From Paracoccus onchidii (GTDB taxonomy: Bacteria > Pseudomonadota > Alphaproteobacteria > Rhodobacterales > Rhodobacteraceae), in NCBI RefSeq assembly GCF_028294535.1, contig NZ_JAQBIE010000004.1, forward strand, positions 168,216-232,215: a stretch of 64,000 bases of DNA, written 5' to 3'. Shown piece by piece: positions 36,088 to 45,802 of the stretch. A model generated the notes under the pieces. It saw only the letters and a program-made list of their open reading frames with translations. It ran no database searches and had not been told where the DNA came from. Both the position numbers and the translations under genes were made by a program. The number at the start of each line of letters is the position of its first letter. The first letter of the stretch is position 1.

Positions 36088-36171
36088 CTATGCAGCGCCG
36101 GCCAGCGACGCATACAGCGTCAACAGGACGAGCAGATAGAAACTGAGCCGTTGCATGGCTTTGCGCGACAT
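36088..36171 (-). CDS. 27-residue single-helix membrane peptide ahead of the XpaC-like gene
   Basis: The ORF begins MSRKAMQRLSFYLLVLLTLY and ends ASLAGAA: a basic start followed by one hydrophobic helix. It has a good ribosome-binding site (GGAAAGGA, six bases before ATG) and ends 10 bp before the XpaC-like start codon. It could be a small membrane protein partner or a coupling leader. Conservation could not be checked. Confidence 0.4.
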   Translation of the reverse strand: MSRKAMQRLSFYLLVLLTLYASLAGAA

Positions 36172-36252
36172 CGCGATCCTTTCCGGTGATCGGTTCAGGG
36201 GTTAGTCCCTGTATATCGGGTCTGCGGGACGAAATGCAAAGAGCGATCCCGA

Positions 36253-37260
36253 TCAGTCCGGGGTATCAAAGCCTTTGCCGGGAAACAGCGTGTTCAGCCT
36301 TTGCACAAGGGGGAATGTATCGCTGATCGCCATGCGCACGGGCAGGGCCAGCACCTTGGGGCGAAACTCGGGCGGCAGGCGCACGGCATCCTTTTCGGTT
36401 GTCACCAGTTGCGCGCCGGTCATGCGTGCCTCGGTTTCCAGCCGTGTCAACAGCGCGGTCGAAAAGTCCTGGTGATCGTCCAGCGCCTCGCCCCGGATCA
36501 GCTGAACCCCAAGATCGCGCAGGGTCGCGAAGAATTTTTCAGGATGCCCGATTCCGGCAAAGGCCAAAACCCGATGGCCCTTCCAGTCGATACCGGTTTG
36601 CAGCGGCAACAATATGCCGCGCAGATGTGTTGCGGTGATGTCGCGGGGGGGGGCAAAACGATCCTGGGCGCTGTCCGGGCCGATGGACAACAACAGATCG
36701 GCCCGGGCCATGCCGGTCTGCACCGGCTCGCGCAGCGGTCCCGCAGGCAGGCAAAGCCCGTTTCCAAACCCTTTGGCCGCATCGACGACAACGATTGAAA
36801 GATCATGGGCCAGTGCCGGATCCTGAAAACCGTCATCCAGCAAGATCGCATCGGCACCTGCCTGTGCAGCCGCCTTTGCGCCGGCCAATCGGTCCTTGGC
36901 GACCCAGACTGGCCCGAAAGCTGCCATCAGCAGGGGCTCGTCGCCGGTTTCGCCGGCGCGATGTTTGCGTTCATCGACCCGCATCGGACCAGTGGCCTGC
37001 CCGCCATACCCGCGCGAGACGACGTGAACGTCAAGATCATGGGATTGCAGCAATTGCTGCATGTAGATGACGGTCGGGGTCTTGCCGGTTCCCCCCGCGT
37101 TCAGGTTGCCGACGCAGATGACCGGAACGCCGACCCGCTGACGCTGCCGGTTCGCAAGGTGCCGCGCGGTGGCGCGTGCATAGGCCGCCCCCAGCGGGCG
37201 CAGGAATTGCGCGGCGAATGTGGGCGGCGTGCGATACCAGAATGTCGGGGCGCGCCTCAT
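36253..37260 (-). CDS. lpxK: Tetraacyldisaccharide 4'-kinase
   Basis: 335 residues from [13 protein letters not shown], whose ATG overlaps the waaA stop (ATGA); the longer open frame upstream is discarded. The P-loop is [13 protein letters not shown] (about residues 52-64), preceded by an N-terminal membrane-associated helix, with [13 protein letters not shown] further on. LpxK phosphorylates the 4' position of the lipid A disaccharide at the inner membrane, the sixth step of lipid A synthesis. Confidence 0.94.
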   Translation of the reverse strand: MRRAPTFWYRTPPTFAAQFLRPLGAAYARATARHLANRQRQRVGVPVICVGNLNAGGTGKTPTVIYMQQLLQSHDLDVHVVSRGYGGQATGPMRVDERKHRAGETGDEPLLMAAFGPVWVAKDRLAGAKAAAQAGADAILLDDGFQDPALAHDLSIVVVDAAKGFGNGLCLPAGPLREPVQTGMARADLLLSIGPDSAQDRFAPPRDITATHLRGILLPLQTGIDWKGHRVLAFAGIGHPEKFFATLRDLGVQLIRGEALDDHQDFSTALLTRLETEARMTGAQLVTTEKDAVRLPPEFRPKVLALPVRMAISDTFPLVQRLNTLFPGKGFDTPD

Positions 37261-38432
37261 GCATGTTCCTCTGCAAGAACCGACAGGATCGGAGCCGCGA
37301 TCCGTCGCGCCACATCGGCGCCACCGGTGCTGACCGTCCAGGCATTGCCCGCAAGCGATGCGATGATGTCGGGCTGGGTCAGTTCGGCCATGGTGGCGGC
37401 CAACGCGGTTGCATCTGCGACGGCGCGCGCTGCGTTGCCGCCGTCCAGCTGTTGCCACTGCGTGAGGTGCTGGGTCAGTAACGGGCCATGCACGATGGCC
37501 GAACCCAGTGCTGCCGGCTCGAATGGGTGGCAGGTCGCGGTATCGGTACCCGTCAGCGTCCCGCCCAGATAGGTGACCGGCGCCAGACGATACCAGAGAC
37601 CCATTTCCGTAGCCCCATCCGTGATCATGACGTGAACCTCCTCGGTCGGCTCTTCGTCTTGCGTGCGGCGAGCAACGATCAGGCCGTCGGTTTCCAGCTT
37701 GTCGGCCAGTGGATCGATCCGGTCGGGGTCGCGAAGGGCCAGAAACAGCAGGGCGCGATGCGATTGGCGCATTGCGGCGAAATGGGCCGCCAGCACGGCG
37801 TCTTCTTCGGCTTCGGGGATGTCCGCGGCCAGCCATGCATGACGACCGTTCAGCAATTGCGCAAAGGCGCTGCGCTCGGCCTCGGTGCAACTGGGTGGGT
37901 CCTTGATTTCGGCCAGAGGGCCGGTCAGCTCGATCCTGGAGGGGTCGGCGCCCATACGCATCAGCGCGGTCTGGCTGGCCGTGTCGGTGACCTGAATCGT
38001 GTCGAAACAGCGCAACAACGCGCGGCGCGCCGAACCGCGCAACCCCCAGCCCCGCGATTTCCCCAGAAGGCGAACCTCGGACATGAAGGCGGGTATCCCG
38101 TTCTGGCGCGCAGCCATGACGATAGCCGAGGGCGTATCGTAACCCAGCAACAGCAGGGCGGCCGGCTTGGCGCTGGCAATCAGCGCGCGTGCAGCCCGGA
38201 TGTCATCCGCCAGACCGAGATAATCACCTGAAAGGCGCATGATTCGCAGATCCGGGCGCGCCGAGGTCAGCTGGCGCAGCACGGGTTTGACCGAATTTTC
38301 TGCATCTCTGGCGACATGCAACATAAGTAACGGGCCGGCACCCTCGGGGATGGCAGGCCGGGTCGGTATGCTGTGAGAATTGCGGCGCGTCTGCAGCCAC
38401 AGGCCCAGCCTGCCAAGCCCGGCCAGGGCCAT
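37257..38432 (-). CDS. waaA: 3-deoxy-D-manno-octulosonate (Kdo) transferase
   Basis: 391 residues, GT-B fold glycosyltransferase family 30. Recognisable segments are [52 protein letters not shown] and [18 protein letters not shown]. It adds Kdo to lipid IVA on the cytoplasmic face of the inner membrane. The motif that usually reads GHNxLEP appears here as TCHPFEPA, a possible subtype difference. It sits between DUF4170 and lpxK with one-base and four-base overlaps, a standard alphaproteobacterial arrangement. Confidence 0.9.
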   Translation of the reverse strand: MALAGLGRLGLWLQTRRNSHSIPTRPAIPEGAGPLLMLHVARDAENSVKPVLRQLTSARPDLRIMRLSGDYLGLADDIRAARALIASAKPAALLLLGYDTPSAIVMAARQNGIPAFMSEVRLLGKSRGWGLRGSARRALLRCFDTIQVTDTASQTALMRMGADPSRIELTGPLAEIKDPPSCTEAERSAFAQLLNGRHAWLAADIPEAEEDAVLAAHFAAMRQSHRALLFLALRDPDRIDPLADKLETDGLIVARRTQDEEPTEEVHVMITDGATEMGLWYRLAPVTYLGGTLTGTDTATCHPFEPAALGSAIVHGPLLTQHLTQWQQLDGGNAARAVADATALAATMAELTQPDIIASLAGNAWTVSTGGADVARRIAAPILSVLAEEHA

Positions 38433-38677
38433 CAGTTGCCCAGTTCTTCGGTCGGGCTGACCTCGGTTTCCTCATCACGCAGGCGGTGCAGATGCGCGAT
38501 GAAATAGCGGGTATGGGCACTGTCGACGGTGCGCTGCGCCTCGGCCTTCCAGGCGGCATAGGCTGATTCGTAGTTCGGAAACACGCCCACGATGTGAATG
38601 TCGTCGGTGTCGCGGAACCGGGTGCTTTGCGGATCGACCAATTCGCCGCCAAAGACAAGGTGAAGACGCTGGCTCAT
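38432..38677 (-). CDS. DUF4170 family protein
   Basis: 81 residues, soluble, with LVFGGELVDPQSTRF and a C-terminal HTRYFIAHLHRLRDEE. DUF4170 genes sit directly upstream of waaA across Alphaproteobacteria, as here with a TGATG junction. The molecular role is not known; the neighbourhood implies a link to lipid A or Kdo transfer. Confidence 0.88.
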   Translation of the reverse strand: MSQRLHLVFGGELVDPQSTRFRDTDDIHIVGVFPNYESAYAAWKAEAQRTVDSAHTRYFIAHLHRLRDEETEVSPTEELGN

Positions 38678-38762
38678 ATGACCTCCTGGCTGTCGGATGA
38701 GCGGACCCTAGCGCGGCGCGGGATCAATATGAACCCGCTTTGTCGAAATGCCGGCCCGACGC

Positions 38763-39176
38763 TCAGAGACCCGCAAGCTCAAGAATGACATCCCATTCTT
38801 CGTCCGTGACGGGCTGAACGGACAGGCGGCTGTTATTGACCAGAACCATGTCTTTCAACCGCGGCTCGGCCTTGGCTTCGTCCAGCGAAATTGCGCGGGG
38901 CAAGGGTTTGACGGCCTTGATGTCGACACATTCCCATTTCGGGTCGCTGGCGGTGCTGTCGGGATGGGCAAGGGCGATGATTTCGACGATGCCGACGGCC
39001 TCTTTTCCGATATTGGAATGATAGAACAGCCCTTGTTCGCCGATTTTCATGGCGCGCATGTTGTTGCGTGCCTGATAATTGCGGACTCCGTCCCATTCCT
39101 CGCCTGCATCGCCCTTGGCGATCAGGTCATCCCAGCCAAAGACATTGGGTTCGGATTTGAAAAGCCAGCGGGCCAT
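38763..39176 (-). CDS. EVE-domain protein
   Basis: 137 residues from MARWLFKSEPNVFGWDDL, the canonical EVE-domain start. Other conserved parts are GVRNYQARNNMRAMKIGEQGLFYHS and LVNNSRLSVQPVTDEEW. EVE is a PUA-like fold that reads modified bases in DNA or RNA; in bacteria its role is mostly unproved. The start ATG shares a base with the stop of the yciI-like gene. Confidence 0.9.
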   Translation of the reverse strand: MARWLFKSEPNVFGWDDLIAKGDAGEEWDGVRNYQARNNMRAMKIGEQGLFYHSNIGKEAVGIVEIIALAHPDSTASDPKWECVDIKAVKPLPRAISLDEAKAEPRLKDMVLVNNSRLSVQPVTDEEWDVILELAGL

Positions 39177-39451
39177 TAGCCGATCACCTTGTTCCATTCG
39201 CGGATGTCGACCGATTCGAACAATCCGGCATGGCGATAGGGGTCATTGTCGGCCCAGCTTTGCGCCGAGGCCAGACCGTCGGTATCCAGCACCACAAGAG
39301 ATCCGCACATCTCGCCGTTCTCGATCAGCGGTCCGGCCATGGCGACAATGCCGCTGTCTTTCAGATAGGCCAGATGGTCGGCACGGGTGTCCAGACGGAT
39401 TTGCAGGGCGCCGGGCTTGTCCCGGCAGGTCACGGCAAAAAGGGGCATCAT
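39176..39451 (-). CDS. YciI-like protein
   Basis: 91 residues, ferredoxin-like YciI fold with the conserved R-x-DHLAYLK histidine-aspartate pair. Members resemble dehydrochlorinases and muconolactone isomerases, but their substrates are mostly unknown. The gene overlaps gpsA by four bases (ATGA). There are two adjacent ATG codons; AGGAGG is so close that the second is probably used. Confidence 0.85.
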   Translation of the reverse strand: MMPLFAVTCRDKPGALQIRLDTRADHLAYLKDSGIVAMAGPLIENGEMCGSLVVLDTDGLASAQSWADNDPYRHAGLFESVDIREWNKVIG

Positions 39452-40389
39452 TCCTCCTTGAGGGGGCGGGTCATCAGATGTTCTATAGCCTTTTCCACGG
39501 AAACCGCGCCTTCGGCAAGGCGGGCGACCATGGCGGCGATCGGCATGTCCGTGCCGATCCGTTCGGCCAGGGCGGCCACAGCGCGGGAAGTTGCCACACC
39601 TTCGACGGTGGTCGTGCGATCGAAGGGTCGACCCGCGCCCAATGCTGCGCCAAAGCGGAAATTGCGCGATTGCGCCGAGGTGCAGGTCAAGGTCAGGTCA
39701 CCAAGGCCCGACAACCCGGTCAGGGTTTCGGGCCGGGCGCCAAGGCGGGTCGCCAGACGGCTCATTTCGGCAAAGCCGCGGGTGATGATTGCGGCGCGGG
39801 CGCTGTCGCCCAGGCCCGCGCCGATGACGGTTCCGGCGGCGATGGCAATCACGTTCTTCAGCGCACCGCCCAGTTCGGCACCTGCAACATCCGTTGTGCG
39901 ATACAGCCGCAGGACCGGTGTGGACAGGTCATGTTGCAGCCGGTTTCCCCCTGCGGCGTCTTCGCATGCCAGGGTCAGCGCGGTTGGCAGCCCCTTGGCG
40001 ATATCCGCGGCAAAGGACGGTCCGGTCAGGACCGCGATTTGGGTCGTGGGGCAGGCCTGACGGATCAGCGCCGAAGGCCCGGTCAACGTCGACAGGTCGA
40101 TCCCTTTGGCGGTGCTGACCAATGCCTTGCCGTTCAGAAAGCTGCTGTTCTGGTCCAGAAAACCGCGCAGGCTTTGGGCGGGTAATGCCAGGATCAGGGT
40201 CGGGGAATCGCAGGCCCGCGACAGATCGTCGGTGACCGTGATGTTCCGCGCAAGCGAGATGCCGGGCAGGCGCGGGTTTTCCCCGCGCCACGTCGCATTG
40301 CGGCCCCACAGGCAGACAGGCCCGTTCGCCGATATGGCGACTGCCAGTGCCGTGCCGAATGCCCCGGCGCCCAGAACCGATGCCGTCAT
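39448..40389 (-). CDS. gpsA: Glycerol-3-phosphate dehydrogenase [NAD(P)+]
   Basis: 313 residues from [16 protein letters not shown], the Rossmann GxGxxG start. The catalytic-lysine motif [12 protein letters not shown] and the [13 protein letters not shown] segment are typical of GpsA. It reduces dihydroxyacetone phosphate to sn-glycerol 3-phosphate for phospholipid synthesis in the cytoplasm. The start overlaps the tsaD stop (ATGA). Confidence 0.94.
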   Translation of the reverse strand: MTASVLGAGAFGTALAVAISANGPVCLWGRNATWRGENPRLPGISLARNITVTDDLSRACDSPTLILALPAQSLRGFLDQNSSFLNGKALVSTAKGIDLSTLTGPSALIRQACPTTQIAVLTGPSFAADIAKGLPTALTLACEDAAGGNRLQHDLSTPVLRLYRTTDVAGAELGGALKNVIAIAAGTVIGAGLGDSARAAIITRGFAEMSRLATRLGARPETLTGLSGLGDLTLTCTSAQSRNFRFGAALGAGRPFDRTTTVEGVATSRAVAALAERIGTDMPIAAMVARLAEGAVSVEKAIEHLMTRPLKEE

Positions 40390-41453
40390 GCTTTTGCCCC
40401 TTTCTTGCCACTGCCAAGCATGGGCTGCGCATGGCTGTCCAACGGCCAGCGCGGGCGGGCAACAAGGTCCATTCCGTCGCGATGGCCCAGTCGGAACCGC
40501 TCGATTCCAGCCCATGCGATCATGGCACCATTATCGGTGCAAAGGCGCAGGGGCGGCGCCAGAAATTCGGCCTCTGCGCTATGTGCCACTTGTTCCAGTG
40601 CCGCGCGGATGGTCTTGTTCGCGGCAACGCCGCCGGCGACCGCCAGAATCGGCACCGGGGACTGGCTCAGGGCGCGGCGCGATTTTTCGGCCAGAACCTC
40701 GGCCACGGCAAGCTGGAAGGCGGCGCAAAGATCCCGGCGGTCCTGCTGGCGCAATCCGCCTTGTTCTTCGATCAGCTTGTCCCGCAGGCGCAGGGCTGCC
40801 GTTTTCAGCCCCGAGAATGACATGTCGCATCCCGCACGGTCCAACAGGGGGCGCGGAAGATGAAAACGTTCACCGTCGCCCAAAGCGGCCTCGGCCTCGA
40901 CCGAAGGGCCGCCGGGCTGGGGCAGTGCCAATAACTTGGCCAGCTTGTCAAAGGCTTCGCCGGGGGCGTCATCTATGGTGCCCCCAAGGCGTGTGAAGGT
41001 TTGCGCGTCATCGACACGCAGGAACTGGCAGTGACCGCCCGACACCAGCAGCATGACATAGGGAAAGTCGATTCCGTCTGTCAGGCGCGGGGTCAATGCG
41101 TGCCCGGCCAGATGGTTCACGCCGATCAGCGGCAATCCGGTGCCCGCCGCAATTCCCTTGGCGCACATCACACCGGCCATGACGCCGCCGATCAGGCCCG
41201 GTCCGGCGGTGACGGCAATCGCATCCAGATCGCCCAGACCGATATCGGCAAGGTCAAGTGCCTCTTCCACCATCAGATCCAGCTTTTCGGCATGGGCACG
41301 CGCGGCGATTTCGGGCACGATGCCACCGAAATCGGCATGCAAATCGGTTTGGCTGCTGACGACTGATGACAGGATCCTGCGATCGCCGGTCACGATTGCC
41401 GCCGCCGTGTCGTCACAGCTGCTTTCAATGCCAAGAAAAATCAGATCATCCAT
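40386..41453 (-). CDS. tsaD: tRNA threonylcarbamoyltransferase TsaD
   Basis: 355 residues from [21 protein letters not shown], the family N-terminus; the 24 codons upstream are not TsaD-like. The metal-binding histidine motif is NHLAGHAL. Further features are [10 protein letters not shown] and [13 protein letters not shown]. Works with TsaB (31715-32314) to attach threonylcarbamoyl to A37 of tRNAs. It heads a minus-strand run tsaD-gpsA-yciI-EVE with overlapping ends at each junction, and is divergent from hemD. Confidence 0.95.
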   Translation of the reverse strand: MDDLIFLGIESSCDDTAAAIVTGDRRILSSVVSSQTDLHADFGGIVPEIAARAHAEKLDLMVEEALDLADIGLGDLDAIAVTAGPGLIGGVMAGVMCAKGIAAGTGLPLIGVNHLAGHALTPRLTDGIDFPYVMLLVSGGHCQFLRVDDAQTFTRLGGTIDDAPGEAFDKLAKLLALPQPGGPSVEAEAALGDGERFHLPRPLLDRAGCDMSFSGLKTAALRLRDKLIEEQGGLRQQDRRDLCAAFQLAVAEVLAEKSRRALSQSPVPILAVAGGVAANKTIRAALEQVAHSAEAEFLAPPLRLCTDNGAMIAWAGIERFRLGHRDGMDLVARPRWPLDSHAQPMLGSGKKGAKA

Positions 41454-41518
41454 GCTATTGCCGCAGTGGAAAGGGGCGCTTACCCCTGTGCAGGTAGCAC
41501 TGCCCGGAAAGGATGCCA

Positions 41519-42184
41519 ATGCCAAGCCGCGCCCAGCCGACGCTTCTGCTGACCCGCCCCGTCGATGATTCGCGGCGTTTCTCGGCCCTGTTGCCCGGCT
41601 TGCCGACGGTTATCTCGCCGATCATTCGCATTGTCGATGTCCCCCATGACGGGGCCATGCTGGCGGATGCCCCGGCTTTGGTCTTTACGTCCGGGCATGC
41701 CATTGCCAGCGCCGGTCCGGGGCGGGGCAGGCCGGCCTATTGCGTGGGGCCGCGCACCGCCGAACTGGCCCGGGGGGCAGGTTTCAAGGTCATTCAGGGG
41801 CCGGGCGACGCCGAGCGGTTGCTGCCCTTGCTGGAATCGGCGACCATGCCGCTGATACATCCCCGGGGGCGGCATGTCGCGCGACAGCTGCCGGTTCGGG
41901 ATGTCGTGGTCTATGATCAGCGGCCATTGGCGTTGAACGAACAGGCGATGGGTTTGCTGCAATCCGATGCGCCGGTGATCCTGCCGTTGTTTTCACCGCG
42001 ATCGGCTGCGTTGCTGGCGCAACAGCTGGGCGATTCGCGCGCTTTGCTATGGGTTGCGGCAATCAGCCGGGCGGCGAGCGATGCCTTTGCCGTGACAGCC
42101 CGAAAGCGTGTCATTGCGCCCACGCCAGATGCGCCGGGTCTTGTCAGGGCGATTCGCGCGATATTGGCAGAACAGCAATCATGA
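41519..42184 (+). CDS. hemD: Uroporphyrinogen-III synthase
   Basis: 221 residues. HemD is poorly conserved; the call rests on [13 protein letters not shown] at the N-terminus, [20 protein letters not shown], the C-terminal [14 protein letters not shown], and its place in front of mic60-hemY. It closes and flips ring D of hydroxymethylbilane. An ATG at 41513 is also available, but AAAGGA is better placed for 41519. Confidence 0.82.
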   Translation: MPSRAQPTLLLTRPVDDSRRFSALLPGLPTVISPIIRIVDVPHDGAMLADAPALVFTSGHAIASAGPGRGRPAYCVGPRTAELARGAGFKVIQGPGDAERLLPLLESATMPLIHPRGRHVARQLPVRDVVVYDQRPLALNEQAMGLLQSDAPVILPLFSPRSAALLAQQLGDSRALLWVAAISRAASDAFAVTARKRVIAPTPDAPGLVRAIRAILAEQQS

Positions 42185-42279
42185 ACACGGCGGGTTGAGC
42201 AGACCGCCGCGCCTCATTAGGCTGAGCGCAACACCTTTGGCGGTGATGCCACCGTGCCAGGCGATGACGGGGACGAAAC

Positions 42280-43641
42280 GTGAAAAAGCCAGAAGACACC
42301 AAATCCGCAAGCAACAACAAGGCGTCCGAGCCCCCACAGCCCGGCACCACAGAAAAGAAACCGGCAGAATCGGCCATGAAATCCGCAGCCAAGCCGGGAA
42401 CGCTGAACTTCAAGGATGTCGGCAGCGGCGATGGTTCTGGCGCGATGGCCGGCGGTGGCAAGATCAAGAGCGCCGAATCAACACTGGTCGGTCAGGGAGA
42501 GGGCGGCCGCCCGGCCGCCATGCCAAAACCGAAGGATGCGTCACGCCCGGATACCGACAGCGCAAGCGCGCCCTCGACCGACCGCCCGGGGGGCGACATG
42601 CACGCCGCGACAAGCCCTGCGCCCGGACAAGATGTCATCATCAGGAAAACCGGTTTCTGGCCGGTCGTTCTGGGGGGGGTGGTGGCTGCGGGTATCGGCT
42701 CTGCGGCGACCATCTGGGCCTTGCCGCATCTGCCGGCCGGTTGGCTGCCCGCCACATCTGCACCTGCACCCGCGCCTGCTGCAAGCGAGAGCATTGACGT
42801 CGACGCCATTGCCGCAGATGCCGTTGCCAGGGCCGAGCAGGCGGCACGTCAGCAGATCGACGCCTTGCGCGACGAGCTTGCTGCTGCCCCGCAACCCGAA
42901 GAAACGCCCCCTGCCGAACCTGCGCCGGATTCGCGTATCGATGAGATCCTGACCCGGCTTGAACAGCAGGGCCAACGGATCGAAGACCTTGCCGCACAGC
43001 CGGGGATCGATCCGGACGTCGCCGCGAGGGTGCAATCACTTGCCGACAAGGCGACTGCGCTTGAAGGGCAAATCGCGTCGGCGGCCGAAAGCGCGCAATC
43101 CACGATTGCCGCAGCACAGGCCGAGGCGCAGAAATTGCAGGAAGCTGCGGCCGAAAGCACGCGCCGCGCCGAAGCCGTCGCGGCGATTGCGTCCCTCAAG
43201 ACGGCGCTGGATCGCGGCGTGACTGCCGAGCAGGCGCGGAGCACGCTGGAATCGGCGGGGCTTGATGCGCCCGAGGCCCTGACGCGCGAAGTGCCCAGTC
43301 TGGGTTCGTTGCAGGATGGCTTCGGCGATGCCGCGCGGGCGGCCTTGCGCGCTTCGCTGCGCAGTGACAGCGCCGGCGGCGGCAACCCGATCACCAATTT
43401 CCTGCGCGCCCAGACCGGCGCAAGATCCGTGGCCCCCCGAGAAGGCGATGACCCGGATGCTATTCTTTCACGTGCCGGCGCGATGGTCGAAGCTGGTGAT
43501 ATCCCGGCCGCGCTGACCCAGTTGGCCGATCTGCCCGAAGCCGCGCTTGCCGCGCCGGCGATGGCCGATTGGCTGACCGGTGCAACGGCTTATCAGGACG
43601 CTTATTCGGCCTTGTCCGATCTGTCGGCCACTTCGAACTGA
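42280..43641 (+). CDS. Alphaproteobacterial Mic60 (mitofilin-like) membrane protein
   Basis: 453 residues, starting with GTG behind GGGGA. A disordered, Pro/Lys-rich cytoplasmic N-terminus (to about residue 120) is followed by one membrane helix at 124-148, a periplasmic Ala/Glu-rich coiled coil (about 165-300) and a C-terminal mitofilin-like helical domain. Alphaproteobacterial Mic60 genes are known to lie with heme biosynthesis genes, as here between hemD and hemY. The protein shapes intracytoplasmic membranes in species that have them. No photosynthesis genes are seen here. Confidence 0.82.
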   Translation: MKKPEDTKSASNNKASEPPQPGTTEKKPAESAMKSAAKPGTLNFKDVGSGDGSGAMAGGGKIKSAESTLVGQGEGGRPAAMPKPKDASRPDTDSASAPSTDRPGGDMHAATSPAPGQDVIIRKTGFWPVVLGGVVAAGIGSAATIWALPHLPAGWLPATSAPAPAPAASESIDVDAIAADAVARAEQAARQQIDALRDELAAAPQPEETPPAEPAPDSRIDEILTRLEQQGQRIEDLAAQPGIDPDVAARVQSLADKATALEGQIASAAESAQSTIAAAQAEAQKLQEAAAESTRRAEAVAAIASLKTALDRGVTAEQARSTLESAGLDAPEALTREVPSLGSLQDGFGDAARAALRASLRSDSAGGGNPITNFLRAQTGARSVAPREGDDPDAILSRAGAMVEAGDIPAALTQLADLPEAALAAPAMADWLTGATAYQDAYSALSDLSATSN

Positions 43642-43651
43642 GGGCGCGGTT

Positions 43652-45379
43652 ATGTTTCTGTCTTTGTTGAAAATTCTCTTCTTCTTTGCCGTGGTTCTGG
43701 CCCTTGCATTGGGCGCGATGGAGCTGTCCGAGGTCGGAGAAACGCTGCGCATCGAATATGGCGGCACCGAGATTGCGCTGACACCCGTGAAGGCGATTAT
43801 TGCCTTGCTTTTGCTGATGGTGGCGGCGTGGGCCGTGTTCAAGCTGGTTGGCCTGCTGCTGGCTTTTTTGCGGTTTCTTGCCGGGGATGAGACGGCCATC
43901 AATCGTTATTTCGCCCGTTCGCGCGAGCGCAAGGGGTATGACGCACTGGGCGAAGGGATGCTGGCTGTCGCCTCGGGCGAGGGGAAGTTGGCGCAGGACA
44001 AGGCGGCCAAGGCCGGCAAATACCTTGATCGGCCCCATATCACCAATGTGCTGTCGGCACAGGCCGCCGAGATTGCAGGCGATCGCGGCAAGGCCGAGGT
44101 CGCTTATCGGAACCTGCTCGAAGATGAACGCACGCGTTTCGTCGGTGTTCGCGGGTTGATGCGGCAAAAGCTTGAAGCCGGCGATACCGGCACCGCGCTG
44201 CTGTTGGCCCAGAAGGCCTATGCCCTGAAACCGCGACACAAGGAAATCCAGAACACCTTGCTCGATCTCGAGATGCGCGAGGGCGACTGGAAAGGCGCAA
44301 GGAAACTGATGAAGGAACAGCGCCGTCAGGGAGAGCTGCCCAAGGATGTGCATTTGCGTCGTGACGCCGTGCTGGCCCTGCAAGAGGCCAGCGAAGTTCT
44401 GGCCGAAGGCAATTCGATCAGTGCCCGCGAGGCAGCCATTTCGGCCAACAAGGCGTCGCCCGATCTGATCCCGGCCTCGGTTCTGGCCGCGCGGAGCTAT
44501 ATCGCGAAAAAGGATACGCGCAATGCATCCCGCGTATTGGAAAAAACGTGGTCGGTCCGCCCGCATCCCGATGTTGCGGCCGCCTATGCCGAAATCGTTC
44601 CAGATGAAACTCCGGCGGCGCGCCTGAACCGGTTTGATCGGTTGATTCGCAAGAACCCCGACTCCGAGGAATCGCGTCTGCTCAAGGCGGAACTGTTGCT
44701 GGCGGCCGAAGATTTTCCTGCTGCGCGGCGCGCGTTGGGCGATCTGGCGCAGAAACACCCCACGGTGCGCACATTGTCGATCATGGCGGCCGTCGAGCGC
44801 GGCGAAGGTGCGGATGAGGCCGTGGTGCGTGGCTGGCTTGCCAGGGCGCTGACGGCATCGCGTGGGCCTCAGTGGGTATGTGATACCTGTCACAATGTTA
44901 TGGCCGAATGGGCGCCCGTTTGTGACAGCTGCGCAGGATTTGACACGCTGACCTGGCGAGAACCCGAAGCATCGGGCAAGGTGTCGCCCGCATCACATGG
45001 TGCTGAAATGCTGCCTTTGCTTGTCGGTCCTGCTGCCACAGCTGCCGCTGTGCAGCCCGAACCGGCAACCAAGCCCGCGAATGAAGCCGCAGCGACTTCT
45101 GCGCCCGAAGCGGCCGAACAGGAACCGTCCAAAGACCCCGCAACTGTCGAGATTGCCGATGTCGCCCCCGGAATGGTTCCCGACGAAAAGGACTATGTCG
45201 AGGTCGCAACGACGGACAAGGCTGCGCCGGCAAAAGAAATGGCTACGCCGACAGGATCGCCGCCGGTCACGGAGAAAAACGACCTCCAGCCCGAGATTGA
45301 GCCAACTCCCGTGCGTCCCGATGTAGAGCCGGCAGTGGACATAGACTGGGCGGATAACGGCAAGGCCAGAAAGCGTTGA
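43652..45379 (+). CDS. HemY-like inner-membrane TPR protein with zinc-ribbon tail
   Basis: 575 residues. Two membrane helices (about 5-25 and 43-72) are followed by HemY-N and TPR-like repeats facing the periplasm or cytoplasm. Near the end of the repeats is a four-cysteine zinc-binding site, C410/C413 and C424/C427. After that comes about 145 residues of Ala/Pro/Glu-rich low complexity. This HemY is not protoporphyrinogen oxidase; its exact role near heme synthesis is unsettled. The ATG at 43652 follows GAGGGCGCGGTT, and the 24 codons upstream are discarded. Confidence 0.85.
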   Translation: MFLSLLKILFFFAVVLALALGAMELSEVGETLRIEYGGTEIALTPVKAIIALLLLMVAAWAVFKLVGLLLAFLRFLAGDETAINRYFARSRERKGYDALGEGMLAVASGEGKLAQDKAAKAGKYLDRPHITNVLSAQAAEIAGDRGKAEVAYRNLLEDERTRFVGVRGLMRQKLEAGDTGTALLLAQKAYALKPRHKEIQNTLLDLEMREGDWKGARKLMKEQRRQGELPKDVHLRRDAVLALQEASEVLAEGNSISAREAAISANKASPDLIPASVLAARSYIAKKDTRNASRVLEKTWSVRPHPDVAAAYAEIVPDETPAARLNRFDRLIRKNPDSEESRLLKAELLLAAEDFPAARRALGDLAQKHPTVRTLSIMAAVERGEGADEAVVRGWLARALTASRGPQWVCDTCHNVMAEWAPVCDSCAGFDTLTWREPEASGKVSPASHGAEMLPLLVGPAATAAAVQPEPATKPANEAAATSAPEAAEQEPSKDPATVEIADVAPGMVPDEKDYVEVATTDKAAPAKEMATPTGSPPVTEKNDLQPEIEPTPVRPDVEPAVDIDWADNGKARKR

Positions 45380-45467
45380 TCGACCAGAAAGGGCTGGGGG
45401 CAAAAAAGCTGCAATAGCCCCTTCCCCTTGCCGTTTGAACCTGCTATCCGGCCCCGCACAACCTGAT

Positions 45468-45543
45468 GCCGGTGTAGCTCAGCTGGTAGAGCACGTCATT
45501 CGTAATGATGGGGTCGGGGGTTCGAGTCCCTTCACCGGCACCA
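45468..45543 (+). tRNA. tRNA-Thr (anticodon CGT)
   Basis: 76 bases, full cloverleaf: acceptor GCCGGTG / CACCGGC, D-arm GCTC/GAGC, anticodon stem CGTCA/TGATG around loop TTCGTAA, T-arm with TTCGAGT, and an encoded CCA. The anticodon CGT reads ACG threonine codons. Confidence 0.95.
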
Positions 45544-45547
45544 CGGT

Positions 45548-45592
45548 TGAAACAGGAAAGGCCGGTCCTTGTGACCGGCCTTTCCTGTTTCA
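45548..45592. terminator. Perfect 20-bp inverted repeat between two convergent tRNA genes
   Basis: Arms at 45548-45567 and 45573-45592 are exact complements around a 5-nt loop (CTTGT). The arms end in TGAAACAGG / CCTGTTTCA, so each strand gives a short T-rich 3' side. It lies 4 bp after tRNA-Thr and 29 bp before the 3' end of tRNA-Leu, as expected of a bidirectional terminator. Confidence 0.7.
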
Positions 45593-45621
45593 CGATCATG
45601 GAAATTTCGATTGGAATTCAA

Positions 45622-45706
45622 TGGTGCGGGCGGCGGGAGTCGAACCCGCACGGGCAAAGCCCTAGCGATTTTAAGTCGCTTGTGTCTACCGTTCCACCAC
45701 GCCCGC
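45622..45706 (-). tRNA. tRNA-Leu (anticodon TAA)
   Basis: 85 bases with the long variable arm of class II tRNAs. Acceptor GCGGGCG / CGCCCGC, anticodon stem AGCGA/TCGCT around loop CTTAAAA (anticodon TAA), T-loop TTCGACT, and an encoded CCA. Reads UUA and UUG leucine codons. Confidence 0.95.
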
Positions 45707-45802
45707 ATCCGGTTCCGCAATGACCGACCGGCCTGCTGTGGCTAGCCAAGCCGTGGGGAATAATCAAGCGGAACCTAGGGTATTCAATCCCTTGTCGTCG
45801 GG

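Noticed and set aside
42049..42240. Possible hemC-like or other gene after hemD
   Set aside because: Only the end of hemD and a short gap with no coding signal before mic60.
43460..44893. 477-codon minus-strand frame opposite mic60 and hemY
   Set aside because: Antisense to hemY, low-complexity translation, no start signal.
45380..45467. Promoter of tRNA-Thr
   Set aside because: Only a weak TTCCCC/TATCCG pair at the right spacing was seen; not convincing enough to list.
45435..45723. Two plus-strand ORFs over the tRNA genes
   Set aside because: They run through both tRNA genes and the hairpin; non-coding.
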